From NCBI RefSeq assembly GCF_964204645.1, contig NC_134027.1:1538485-1602484 (forward strand): DNA of 64,000 nucleotides. The letters run 5' to 3'. The notes beneath the pieces are model-generated. The model was given only the letters and a program-made list of their open reading frames with translations, did not search any database and was not told the origin of the DNA. Shown here in pieces: positions 9,833 to 21,400 of this stretch. How positions within the stretch are numbered: position 1 is the stretch's first letter; each line of letters opens with the position of its first letter. A program made the position numbers and the translations under genes. Source of the stretch: Tubulanus polymorphus. Taxonomy: Eukaryota > Nemertea > Palaeonemertea > Tubulaniformes > Tubulanidae.

Positions 9833-11263
9833 ATCAAAATGCTTTGGATTCATTGTAGCTGCTGTTGATACAGCAGAAATGATAATCAAGGAAAACCCAC
9901 ACCATATAGATGGTGTTGTTGTGGATTTTGAAATGGCGAAAGAGGTAAGCTATCATACTGTGTTATTCAATCTCTGGTAATGCAATCCAAGGTATGTTCC
10001 ATAGATATAAAAAAAACAATATAGCGGTATTTTGTCAGGTAATTAAAGGGGTGCTTCAGCATTACTAAGAGACATTCACAACTCCTAAACTGCAGTAACT
10101 CATCCTGAGTTCTAAATATTGTTATTGTAGATCAAAATGCTTTGGATTCATTGTAGCTGCTGCGGATATAGCAGAACAAATAATCCAGCAGAACCCACAC
10201 CATATAGATGGTGTGGGTGTGATTTTTCGAAATCGCGAAAGAGGTAAGCCATCATGCTGTGTTATTCAAACTCTGGTAATGCAATGCAAGGTATGCTCCA
10301 TAAAGAATATTTCCATTTATTATATATGTTAGGGCCCCGAGTAAGATATAGATAAACAATATAGCGGTATTTTGTCAGGTAATTAAAGGGGTGCTTCAGC
10401 ATTACTAAGAGACATTCACAACTCCTAAACTGCAGTAACTCATCCTGAGTTCTAAATATTGTTATTGTAGATCAAAATGCTTTGGATTCATTGTAGCTGC
10501 TGCGGATATAGCAGAACAAATAATCCAGCAGAACCCACACCATATAGATGGTGTGGGTGTGATTTTTCGAAATCGCGAAAGAGGTAAGCCATCATGCTGT
10601 GTTATTCAAACTCTGGTAATGCAATGCAAGGTATGCTCCATAAAGAATATTTCCATTTATTATATATGTTAGGGCCCCGAGTAAGATATAGATAAACAAT
10701 ATAGCGGTATTTTGTCAGGTAATTAAAGGGGTGCTTCAGCATTACTAAGAGACATTCACAACTCCTAAACTGCAGTAACTCATCCTGAGTTCTAAATATT
10801 GTTATTGTAGATCAAAATGCTACGGATTTATCGATGTGCCACAAGATGTAGGAGAACAAATAATGAAGAACAACCCACACCATATAGATGGTGTGGGTGT
10901 GATTTTTGAAATCACGAAAGAGGTAAGCTATCATGCTGTGTTATTCAATCTCTGGTAATGCAATCCAAGGTATGTTCTATAAAGAATATATACCTTGAAA
11001 TATTGGGGGCCCCGAGTAAGATACAAAAAAACAATATAGCGGTATTTTGTCAGGTAATTAAAGGGGTGCTTCAGCATTACTAAGAGACATTCACAACTCC
11101 TAAACTGCAGTAACTCATCCTGAGTTCTAAATATATATATACATACTATTATCAATGTAGGTCAAAATGCTACGGATTCGTAGTAGCCCCAACAAATGAA
11201 GCTGAAAAGATTTTAAATGAAAACCCACATCTTATAGATGGTGTGGGTGCTAATTTTTGCTAG
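9833..11263 (+). CDS. R2 block A: five tandem exons encoding the second half of an RRM
   Basis: Exons at 9833-9944, 10131-10243, 10471-10583, 10811-10922 and 11161-11263. Each follows a near-identical intron end (TTGTTATTGTAG), starts with one base completing a codon, and encodes S-K-C-(F/Y)-G-F followed by a helix and NPHHIDGV, matching RRM RNP1, helix 2 and strand 4. Copies 1 and 4 end in phase 0 at GAG|GTAAGC. Copies 2 and 3 are one base longer and end in phase 1 (IFRNRER). Copy 5 has no donor and stops in frame (TAG, 11261-11263). RNP1 is degenerate, with Cys for Gly at position 2 and no final aromatic. Units recur every 300-350 bp. The exons are supported by splice sites and homology; their use in a transcript is not. 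Confidence 0.65.
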
Positions 11264-11318
11264 GAACGGGACGACGTTCAGCTGTGTTTTATTCATAATT
11301 TTCTCCTTCATTCCACAG

Positions 11319-13657
11319 ATGAAGTTATATGCAAAAAAACAACAGGGAAAAGTTTAAAAAAATATTTCAATAACCATGAAATAAAAAAGCTTATGTGGTA
11401 AAAGATAAAAAAAACCAGTAAGTTTATGATGTTTTTATTTCAAATGTGTTTAATGTTCATAATGAAGGAATAGAGGCGTCATCAGGAATTTAAGGTTGTA
11501 AGGTGTATATGTTTATCTAAGGGATGACGTTCAGCTGTGTTTTATTCATAATTTTCTCCTTCATTCCACAGATGGAACGTAATCCTAATGTCAAATTAAT
11601 TGCAAAGAAAATTGCCAAAAAAACTACAGGCAGTACGTTGAAAAAATATTTTAATAACAAAAAAATTTAAAAAGCGTATATAATAAAAGATAGAAAAAAC
11701 CAGTAAGTTCATGATCTTTTTATTTAAAATGTGTTTAATTTTCCTAATAAAGGAATAAAGGCTCCATCAGGAATTTAAGGTTGTAAGGTGTATATGTTTA
11801 TCTAAGGGATGACGTTCAGCTGTGTTTTATTCATAATTTTCACCTTCATTCCACAGATGGAACGTAATGTCAAATTAATTGCAAAGAAACTTGCAAAAAA
11901 AACTACAGGCAGTACGTTGAAAAAATATTTTAATAACAAAAAAATTAAAAAAGCGTATATAATAAAAGATAGAAAAAACCAGTAAGTTTATGATCTTTTT
12001 ATTTAAAATGTGTTTAATTTTCCTAATAAAGGAATAAAGGCTCCATCAGGAATTTAAGGTTGTAAGGTGTATATGTTTATCTAAGGGATGACGTTCAGCT
12101 GTGTTTTATTCATAATTTTCTCCTTCATTCCACAGATGGAACGTAATCCTAATGTCAAATTAATTGCAAAGAAAATTGCCAAAAAAACTACAGGCAGTAC
12201 GTTGAAAAAATATTTTAATAACAAAAAAATTTAAAAAGCGTATATAATAAAAGATAGAAAAAACCAGTAAGTTTATGATCTTTTTATTTAAAATGTGTTT
12301 AATTTTCCTAATAAAGGAATAAAGGCTCCATCAGGAATTTAAGGTTGTAAGGTGTATATGTTTATCTAAGGGATGACGTTCAGCTGTGTTTTATTCATAA
12401 TTTTCACCTTCATTCCACAGATGGAACGTAATCCTAATGTCAAATTAATTGCAAAGAAAATTGCCAAAAAAACTACAGGCAGTACGTTGAAAAAATATTT
12501 TAATAACAAAAAAATTAAAAAAGCGTATGTAATAAAAGATAGAAAAAACCAGTAAGTTTATGATCTTTTTATTTAAATGTTTTTAATTTTCCTAATAAAG
12601 GAATAAAGGCTCCATCAGGAATTTAAGGTTGTAAGGTGTATATGTTTATCTAAGGGATGACGATTAATTATGTATTTATCTACTATTATCTATCGTTAAA
12701 AACAAAAGCTTTTTTTACATTTGATCTTTAAGGAATTGAATTTTATTGTAAATCCCTGAATTCTCTTACAGATACCAATGAAGCAAAGGCTAAGAAGTGC
12801 AACCAGATGGAGAAATGTAAGTTTTGAATTTTCTCCTTCATTCCACAGATGGAACATAAAGGAATAAAGGCTCCATCAGAATTTAAGGTTGTAAGGTGTA
12901 TATGTTTATCTAAGGGATGACGTTCAGCTGTGTTTTATTCATAATTTTCTCCTTCATTCCACAGATGGAACGTAATCCTAATGTAAAATTAATTGGAAAG
13001 AAAATTGCCAAAAAAACTACTGGCAGTTCCTTGAAAAAATATTTTAAAAACAAAAAAATTAAAAAAGCGTATGTAATAAAAGATAGAAAAAACCAGTAAG
13101 TTTATGATCTTTTTATTTAAATGTTTTTAATTTTCCTAATAAAGGAATAAAGGCGTCATCAGGAATTTAAGGTTGTAAGGTGTATATGTTTATCTAAGGG
13201 ATGACGTTTAGCTGTGTTTTATTCATAATTTTCTCCTTCATTCCACAGATGGAACGTAATCCTAATGTAAAATTAATTGGAAAGAAAATTGCCAAAAAAA
13301 CTACTGGCAGTTCCTTGAAAAAATATTTTAAAAACAAAAAAATTAAAAAAGCGTATGTAATAAAAGATAGAAAAAACCAGTAAGTTTATGATCTTTTTAT
13401 TTAAATGTTTTTAATTTTCCTAATAAAGGAATAAAGGCTCCATCAGGAATTTAAGGTTGTAAGGTGTATATGTTTATCTAAGGGATGACGTTCAGCTGTG
13501 TTTTATTCATAATTTTCACCTTCATTCCACAGATGGAACGTAATATCAAATTAATTGCAAAGAACCTTGCAAAAAAAACTACAGGCAGTACGTTGAAAAA
13601 ATATTTTAATAACAAAAAAATTAAAAAAGCGTATATAATAAAAGATAGAAAAAACCA
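11319..13657 (+). CDS. R1 block: eight tandem exons encoding the first half of an RRM
   Basis: Exons at 11319-11417 (degenerate), 11572-11702, 11857-11981, 12136-12266, 12421-12551, 12965-13095, 13249-13379 and 13533-13657. Each follows TTCATTCCACAG, opens with ATGGAACGT and ends ...AACCA|GTAAGT in phase 2. That is exactly the phase R2 exons need (CA+A gives Gln, then Ser-Lys). The product begins MERNPNVKLIAKKIAKK and runs through TLKKYF to KKAYVIKDRKNQ, the layout of RRM strand 1 (RNP2), helix 1 and strands 2-3; the RNP2 aromatic is missing. Copies 11572 and 12136 carry an in-frame TAA. Copies 11857 and 13533 lack six bases in frame. Copies 12965 and 13249 are identical. If used first, the ATG could be the start codon. 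Confidence 0.65.
12772..12816 (+). CDS. Short basic tail/linker exon, copy A
   Basis: A 45-nt exon lies between TTCTCTTACAG and GTAAGT. Read in phase 0 it is Arg-rich (IPMKQRLRSATRWRN). Read after a phase-1 R2 exon it is Lys-rich. A truncated R1-type acceptor follows directly at about 12849, showing recombination inside the array. Confidence 0.45.
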
Positions 13658-13878
13658 GTAAGTTTATGATCTTTTTATTTCAAATGTGTTTAATTTTCCT
13701 AATAAAGGAATAGAGGCGTCATCAGGAATTTAAGGTTGTAAGGTGTATATGTTTATCTAAGGGATGACGATTAATTATGTATTTATCTACTATTATCTAT
13801 CGTTAAAAACAAAAGCTATTTTTACATTTGATCTTTAAGGAATTGAATTTTATTGTAAATCCCTGAATTCTCTTACAG

Positions 13879-13938
13879 ATCCCGGACAGAACGCCACTAA
13901 AAGAAAGGCTAAGAAGTGCTACAAGGAGACGGAGAAAT
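13879..13938 (+). CDS. Short basic tail/linker exon, copy B
   Basis: A 60-nt homologue of copy A with the same flanking introns. Phase 0 gives PDRTPLKERLRSATRRRRN; phase 1 gives a Lys/Cys-rich peptide. A third copy lies on the minus strand at 19498-19554. Which frame is used depends on which R2 exon precedes it. Confidence 0.45.
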
Positions 13939-14139
13939 GTAAGTTTTGAATTTTCTCCTTCATTCCACAGATGGATGGAACATACTGTTTACAATTCAAA
14001 CTGAAATATTTTGACCTTTTATTTGTGGTATATTTCACTAAATTTTAAGTATTAGTGAACTTTTTATTTGAAATATCATAATCTATTGAAAATATTTCGA
14101 GCAATAACTAGACATGCGTAAAGAATACCCCTTGGCCAG

Positions 14140-14720
14140 TGAGAGAGAGAGAGACAGAATGCAAAATTGTAATAGCTGGGTACATATTAATAAAGTATAA
14201 AAATGGATATTTCGCACAAAAATAAAATTCCGTGACTCTCTCAAGATGCAGGACGGTTGGCAGTTCTGAAAGGTTGAGGGATGCAAAATCATTCAAAGAG
14301 AAACATCTCTTTTTTGCATGGCCACGAGCTCCGATGAGTGCAAAAGGGATTTTTAGGCTACTGTGACGTGTGTAGGTACGTCAACACTACATAAATGGGT
14401 TGGAGGAATGTGGTGACGCATAAACACGTCACAATCAGTGAATTCCAAGCCATGTCTGGTCAAGGGTCTGCAAACGTTAGTAAAGAGTAAAACAATATAA
14501 AAGGACACCGGGAGACATCAAAAGACTGGAAAGAGAACAGCCGGGGAGCGAGAACACATAGAAATAATAAAAGCATATTATTCACTGGAGAAGATTCTTC
14601 TAGCGTTCATTTTCTTCTATCACCAGATAATTTATACATTATAACCGAAATACGGTATGCGTATTGCGAATATAACGTAGAAACCTTGTTATATCCGAAT
14701 ATCTAATACGACAGGCAATT
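14140..14720 (+). promoter_or_regulatory. Promoter-like block copy 2
   Basis: This repeats the 9.15-9.72 kb block, including TGACGTG at about 14363, TACGTCA, and TATAAAAGG at about 14497. Its leader ends near a TACG|GTATGC donor. It separates the R1 block from R2 block B. Confidence 0.5.
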
Positions 14721-14806
14721 AAAGGGGTGCTTCAGCATTACTAAGAGACATTCACAACTCCTAAACTGCAGTAACTCATCCTGAGTTCTAAATATTGTTA
14801 TTGTAG

Positions 14807-16481
14807 ATCAAAATGCTTTGGATTCATTGTAGCTGCTGCGGATATAGCAGAACAAATAATCAAGCAGAACCCACACCATATAGATGGTGTGGGTGTGATT
14901 TTTCGAAATCGCGAAAGAGGTAAGCCATCATGCTGTGTTATTCAAACTCTGGTAATGCAATGCAAGGTATGCTCCATAAAGAATATTTCCATTTATTATA
15001 AATGTTAGGGCCCCGAGTAAGATATAGATAAACAATATAGCGGTATTTTGTCAGGTAATTAAAGGGGTGCTTCAGCATTACTAAGAGACATTCACAACTC
15101 CTAAACTGCAGTAACTCATCCCGAGTTCTAAATATTGTTATTGTAGATCAAACTGCTATGGATTCATAAATGCTCCTGTTGATGTAGCAGAACAGATAAT
15201 CAAGGAAAACCCACACCATATAGATGGTGTGGGTGTGATTTTTGAAATCACAAAAGAGGTAAGCCATCATGCTGTGTTATTGCAATCCAAGGTATGCTCC
15301 AGAAATATACCGTTATTATAAATGTAGGGGATTCATGATCTGCCCCTTTCTGATGTAGATTTCATACCTATTTATATTTGTAAAAATTGTACTAGGCAAA
15401 TTCTCAAACCAACCCCCGGGTCCTGCTCCTGATGACGCCTATGTGGAAATAAAAACTGACATCACTTTAGTATTTTATACAACTTAACTTCTTATTTCTA
15501 CAATACACACTAGCACGCTACATATAATTCCATGTATTCTAACCGAGTATGCCAATGTGGCATTTTCTTTATAACAACAGATCCTCCTTTATTCGGTAAC
15601 CAAAAACCTGTATGTCTCCTGGAGAAAATACTACACACTTTGAGGTTAATCCTTTTAATCAAAAGTTTACTAAACCTACAACGTTTCACCTTTTTCCTAA
15701 CAGCCATCATCTGGTGTATGGGATTCATTTCAATCACATCCGTGAATTTGATATCAATAAATACTCAATACGTTCTAATACGATATTAATATTGTTATTG
15801 TAGGTCAAAATGCTACGGATTTATCGATGTGCCAAAAGATGTAGGAGCAGAAATAATGAAGAACAACCCACACCATATAGATGGTGTGGTGATTTTTCGA
15901 AATCGCGAAAGAGGTAAGCTATCATGCTGTGTTATTGCAATCCAAGGTATGCTCCAGAAATATACCGTTATTATAAATGTAAGGGCCCCTAGTAAGATAT
16001 AAACAAGAAAATTAATTCAAAAAAAATTATTTGACGCCTGCAAAAAAAATGTAGAATTTCTGGGATAAGCTTATGTGGAATTGCAAATTTGAAATCGAAA
16101 ATTTAAGAAATTTGGGGAATTATGAGATTTGGCGATTGGGTAGATGATACAGTTCTTCGACGTGGTTTAATTGTTTTTATTGAAAATTCTCAATAATTGA
16201 TTACGAACTTGCGACCGACTTCATTTACTTATGCCTCTAAGCGGGTCTGCAACTTCATTGCCTCCATGGGCCCTAAGGCAATTAAAGGGGTGCTTCAGCA
16301 TTACTAAGAGACATTCACAACTCCTAAACTGCAGTAACTCATCCCGAGTTCTAAATATTGTTATTGTAGATCAAAATGCTTTGGATTCGTAATCGCTGCT
16401 GTTGATACAGCAGAAATGATAATCAAGGAAAACCCACACCATATAGATGGTGTTGTTGTGGATTTTGAAATGGCGAAAGAG
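14807..16481 (+). CDS. R2 block B: four intact second-half RRM exons
   Basis: Exons at 14807-14919 (phase-1 end), 15147-15258 (SNCYGFINAPVDVAEQ, phase 0), 15804-15913 (SKCYGFIDVPKDVGAE, phase 1) and 16370-16481 (SKCFGFVIAAVDTAEM, phase 0). All are open and end at GAG|GTAAGC. A fifth copy at 16665 (SKYFGFIVEAHDVAVF) runs into unrelated repeat DNA after about 45 nt and is truncated. This block lies downstream of the R1 block, so R1 to R2 splicing in the correct order is possible here. Confidence 0.65.
15350..15800. repeat. Unknown repeat, left copy of an inverted pair
   Basis: This segment, between the second and third exons of R2 block B, reappears in inverted orientation at about 20941-21400. 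Each copy carries a matching 75-aa frame (minus 15510-15737; plus 21001-21234) with few differences. I do not recognise the peptide. The pair suggests an inverted segmental duplication or two insertions of one element. Confidence 0.7.
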
Positions 16482-16699
16482 GTAAGCTATCATGCTGTGT
16501 TATTCAATCTCTGGTAATGCAATCCAAGGTATGTTCCAGATATAAAAAAACAATATAGCGGTATTTTGTCAGGTAATTAAAGGGGTGCTTCAGCATTACT
16601 AAGAGACATTCACAACTCCTAAACTGCAGTAACTCATCCTGAGTTCTAAATATTGTTATTGTAGATCAAAATACTTTGGTTTCATTGTTGAGGCACACG

Positions 16700-17400
16700 A
16701 TGTGGCTGTATTTAGTAGGGGCAAGGGGAAATTTTGGAAAAGTGGCTTTTTGCAAATATCATTATATCCTCCTCACCAAAGAATATAAAGGTTAGTTTTT
16801 CACAAAGAGCAATATTCACAAAGAGGCATTAGTATTTTTTCCAATGGCAAAGTATTTTTTCAACAATTTTTGTGGTTTTTTGCATGGACTATGATGCCAT
16901 TTGCATTTAATTTTTTCTAATGTTCCTTTTCAATGTTCCTTTTTGATTGAGTGCCAGGACATGCCTAAGAGACTACTGATAGAACGACACGTAAAGCAAG
17001 ATCGCGGATCCAGTAAAAGTTTGAATGCTTCACCAAATTATTCTATTTGAAGTAACTATCAAAATTTTGAGATGCCAATTACCAAAGGCGCCATCTTTGA
17101 ACATAAACAAACGGTATCTGGGTAACGAAAAACAACCGCCACATTTTGATTGAGTGCCAAAGAAAACTGTAAAGCAAGATCGCAGATAATTTTGACTGCT
17201 AAAATATTAAGGTTTGTTCTTCACAAAGAGGCATAAGGAATCAACCCCAATGGCAAAGCATTTTCAACAATTTTTGTTGTTTTTTGGCGTGCGAGACTGT
17301 GGACTATGAATTTTGATGCCATTTGCATTCTAATGTTCCTTTTTCAACACGCCTAGCCTGGATTTTTACAGGATCGACACACTTCGCCAGAAAACGACAT
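16700..17400. repeat. Repeated flank sequence right of R2 block B
   Basis: Blocks such as TTCACAAAGAGGCA, CAACAATTTTTGT and GTAAAGCAAGATCGC occur twice here (about 16795-17010 and 17130-17340). They recur in reverse at about 19980 and 22440-22560. They resemble sequence that flanks the Ala-rich exon of the minus-strand unit, without its coding part. Confidence 0.6.
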
Positions 17401-17869
17401 TCGTTCCTGCATGAAAAACTAAGCTAAAAATCAATCACAGACTCCAGTTTCACAGAGCAGTTTCACAAAGTCCCTTTAATTACAATTAAATCACTAAATC
17501 ATCATCATATTTGAATTGTCATTATTAATCTTAGGCCATAAGTTGGTAATAAAGCGTTAACTTTATCATAATTAAGTCAATGACAAGATTTAATTCTCTC
17601 ATGCTGACTCAAATTGCTGACATCCCCAGGGCAGTAATAACTGATCAATTTCCATTGTTTAAAATTTCAAGCATTATTTACCATTGAGAGAAGGGTCAAT
17701 TTTTTGTTCCCTATTTGTGCTAACTAGCATTCCTCATTTATTTAGTGTGTCTGATCTGCTACTGCTTGAAATGAATCATATCGTGTGATGGAAAATTACT
17801 ATAAACATCAAGAAAAAACTAGTTGTTGCAATTATTCTAATAAATAGAAGTAATGAAAATAAACACGTC

Positions 17870-18240
17870 TGCATGTGACGTATGTGTCCACGTAGGAAAA
17901 CCTAAATATAGCACAACCACGAGCTCCGCTGAGTGCAGAATGTATTTTTAGGTTATTGTGATGCGTGTAAGTACATCAACACTCCATACATGGGTTGGAG
18001 GAATGTTGTGACGCATAAATACCTCACAATCCGTGAATTCTAAGCTATGTGTGGTCAAGGGTCTGCACGAGCTACTAAAGAGTAAAACAATATAAAAGGA
18101 CACCGGGAGACATCAAAAGACTGGAAAGAGAACAGCCGGGGAGCGAGAACACATAGAAATAATAAAAGCATATTATTCACTGGAGAAGATTCTTCTAGCG
18201 TTCATTTTCTATGACCAGATAATTTAAACTACGGTATATG
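17870..18240 (+). promoter_or_regulatory. Promoter-like block copy 3 (diverged)
   Basis: The TATA region (TATAAAAGGA at 18091) and leader are nearly identical to copies 1 and 2, but several of the upstream TGACG-type motifs are mutated. No R2 exon follows within 1 kb, so it is probably an orphan copy. Confidence 0.45.
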
Positions 18241-19497
18241 TATATACCGTAGATATCCAAATGTCATCTAAAACCAAGGGATATTCATGCGTGTGTGTAT
18301 AAAAAGACTTCAATGCTACTAAGCGTTCAATAGAATATCACAGAAACGCCATTAGAACGGGAAGTTGATTCAATCACATAAAAATACTAATTAAGTGCTA
18401 TGAATTAAAAATATAAAAGTAAATGAAAATACATTCCCCAAATCCAAGACAAGAATCATGACCAAAATATAAATTACCTTCCCTACAAACTGCATGTAGT
18501 TCTGACTTATTTTTTTAATATAACTTCAAAAACAATGATGTTTTTAAGAAACAAGAGTTCAAGTTATAATTGTTCGTTTGCCCTTTTTGCTAACAGAAGT
18601 ACACACGATCATTTCGACTTTGCACATGGAGTGGACTAGATCGGTGTTGTGGAGTCCAGAACTCTCGCTATTCGCGATCTGATTTTAAACAAGTAAAATC
18701 GTTACCATATACTACTTGTATTCACCCGGTTGGTTTTTATTTTCATCATAAAAAGAAGGTATTAACTCTAGGCCTGGTCGGCAGCATTTTATTTTAACGA
18801 TTTTTACAGTTAATTTATCTGACCCGGCCGGGGAATTTGAAACAAGGTATCATTTTTTGGCCTAACAGCAAGCGCAAAGAAGCAATATTGAGAAAATTTA
18901 CAACCGCAAGCGGCCGATTTCTAAAACAGATGAGAATTCCGCGTGGATCCGTGGATTTTGGTACCGAAAAATAGAATTTTCCAAATAGTCTAAAAATGAT
19001 GTAAAAGATTGCTTCAAGTGCTCAGAAAACGCTTTAAATTTCGTTGGGGGAGCGCCAGAAAAAGCCATCAGCTTGTTCGCATGTTTAATAATGTTTAGTT
19101 CGAGTGTATAATTTTAAAAAATCCGCGGATTTTATAGGTCGGTGTTCTCATCCCTGATCTAACTTGTTTGATATTTTTGGCGTAGCACGCCAAGGCCACC
19201 CGTGTGCACCTAATTCTGCGGCCAGGATTTAGCCAGATTTGAATTCAATGTGCATGCATGAGATACTTGATTAATTGACCACTTGACCTACACTATTGAC
19301 AGGTGCAGTGCATGATGCTGCGTCGTTTGTTGCTGGGTAATTAAATTGCTGCGGCGTAGTTGTTGCGGCCGCTAGTGTGCGGCGGTCTTTAGTTATACTA
19401 CACAGGCTGCGAAAACATTAATCATTGAAATCGTCCTGCACTGATGTGGGCGCAGTATATCGGGGGTTGACTGTAATTTGTAAATTTCAAAACTTAC
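18241..19497. other. Non-genic spacer between plus and minus RRM arrays
   Basis: I see no exon, tandem array or inverted-repeat element here. It sits near the centre of the inverted arrangement of RRM exons. Confidence 0.4.
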
Positions 19498-19992
19498 GTT
19501 CAGTCTCCTTGTAGCACTTCTTAGCCTTTCTTTTAGTGGCGTTCTGTCTGGGATCTGTAAGAAAATTCAGGGATTTACAATAAAATTCAATTCCTTAAAG
19601 ATCAAGTGTAAAAATAGCTTTTGTTTTTAACGAGAGATAATGGTAGATAAATACATAATTAATCGATTTTGAAATTTATGCTGTAATGAGTGATGGATTA
19701 TTGAAATATTAACGATTGAAAAGGAATTTTCACAATATGCAATGAGCTCGTGTAGACGCTACTTAATGCGAACACAGGTTTTCGTCGAACCCGGGTTTCA
19801 ATGTACATGAGCTAGAGTAGACGTGGTATTACAGATCAATTGACAACACGTTTGGGAAGAATAAAAGGTTAAAAATTAGAGCAATTCAATTAAAGGAAAG
19901 GAATAAGGTAGGAAGAAGAGATGAGGCAGTGATCAGAGGGAAATGTGGGTGAAATGTTGAAGGGTTTTAATGCCTCTTTGTGAAAAACTAAC

Positions 19993-20091
19993 CTTTAAAT
20001 TTTCAGCAGCAAAATTATCCACGATCTTGCCAACCACAGGTGCTGCTGCTGCTACCAGTGCTGCTGGTTGCGCCGCTGCGGCTGGTGTTTT
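19993..20091 (-). CDS. Ala-rich exon of the minus-strand RRM unit
   Basis: A 99-nt exon lies between TGTGAACAG and GTTAGT. It is open for 33 codons in phase 0, with a run of Ala, Pro and Val and then KIVDNFAAENLK. Ala- or Gly-rich tails are common after hnRNP-type RRMs. No intact plus-strand copy was found. Confidence 0.5.
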
Positions 20092-20940
20092 CTGTTCACA
20101 AAAAAATTAATCAAAAATTTTACTTAGGAAAAAATAAATGTTAATCGGGAACAGGCTTTCTCGAAACTTGAAGAGTGAGTGATTTCGGGTCCAAGTACAA
20201 TTCACATGAGTATGAGTATTAGTGCATCTTTCAAGTGAGTGATTTGGCTCACGTTAGCTCTTCATTGACAAGCTGACCAGTCAGTCAATGAAGTCAACAT
20301 TGACCAGTGTACAGGTCAAACTACAACTGATGATAACTACTTTAATTCAAACCACAAGAAAACTAGATTTTGCAGCCAAAAAATTCAGACAAAATACCGC
20401 TATATTGTTTATCTATATCTTACTCGGGCCCCCAATAATAACAGTATATATTCTTTATGGAGCATACCTTGGATTGCATTACCAGAGATTGAATAACACA
20501 GAATGATGGCTTACCTCTTATGCTAATTCGAATGTTACATGCACCCCATCTATATGGTGTGGGTTGTTCCTCATTATTTGTTCTGCTATATCCGCAGCAG
20601 CCATTGAAAATCCAAAGTATTTTGATCTACAATTACAATATTTAGAACTCAGGATGAGTTACTGCAGTTTAGGAGTTGTGAATGTCTCTTAGTAATGCTG
20701 AAGCACCCCTTTAATTACCTGACAAAATACCGCTTTATTGTTTTTTTATATCTTACTAGGGGCCCTTACATTTATAATAACGGTATATTTCTGGAGCATA
20801 CCTTGGATTGCAGTAACACAGCATGATAGCTTACCTCTTTCGCGATTTCGAAAAATCACCACACCATCTATATGGTGTGGGTTGTTCCTCATTATTCTTT
20901 CTGCTACATCCGCAGCAGCTACAATCCGTAGCATTTTGAT

Positions 20941-21400
20941 CTACAATAACAATATTAATATCGTATTAGAACGTATTGAGTATTTCTTGATATTAAATTC
21001 ATGGATGTGATTGAAATGAATCCCATACACCAGATGATGGCTGTTAGGAAAAAGGTGAAACGTTGTAGGTTTAGTAAACTTTTGATTAAAAGGTTTAACC
21101 TCAAAGTGTGTAGTATTTTCTCCAGGAGACATACAGGGTTTTGGTTACCGAATAAAGGAGGATCTGTTGTTATAAAGAAAATGCCACATTGGCATACTCG
21201 GTTAGAATACATGGAATTATATGTAGCATGCTAGTGTGTATTGTAGAAATAAGAAGTTAAGTTGTATTAAATACTAAAGTGATGTCAGTTTTTATTTCCA
21301 CATAGGCGTCATCAGGAGCAGGACCCGGGGGTTGGTTTGAGAATTTGCCTAGTACAATTTTTCATATATTCACAAATAGGATGAAACCTACATCAGAAAG
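20941..21400. repeat. Unknown repeat, right copy of an inverted pair
   Basis: Reverse-complement partner of the 15350-15800 segment, including the 75-aa frame at 21001-21234 ending MPHWHTRLEYMELYVAC. Confidence 0.7.

Noticed and set aside
12373-13383. Three 60-codon plus frames read as separate small proteins with a hydrophobic N terminus
   Set aside because: The first 15-16 codons are the upstream intron (ending in TTCATTCCACAG) read through. The coding part begins at the R1 exon ATG.
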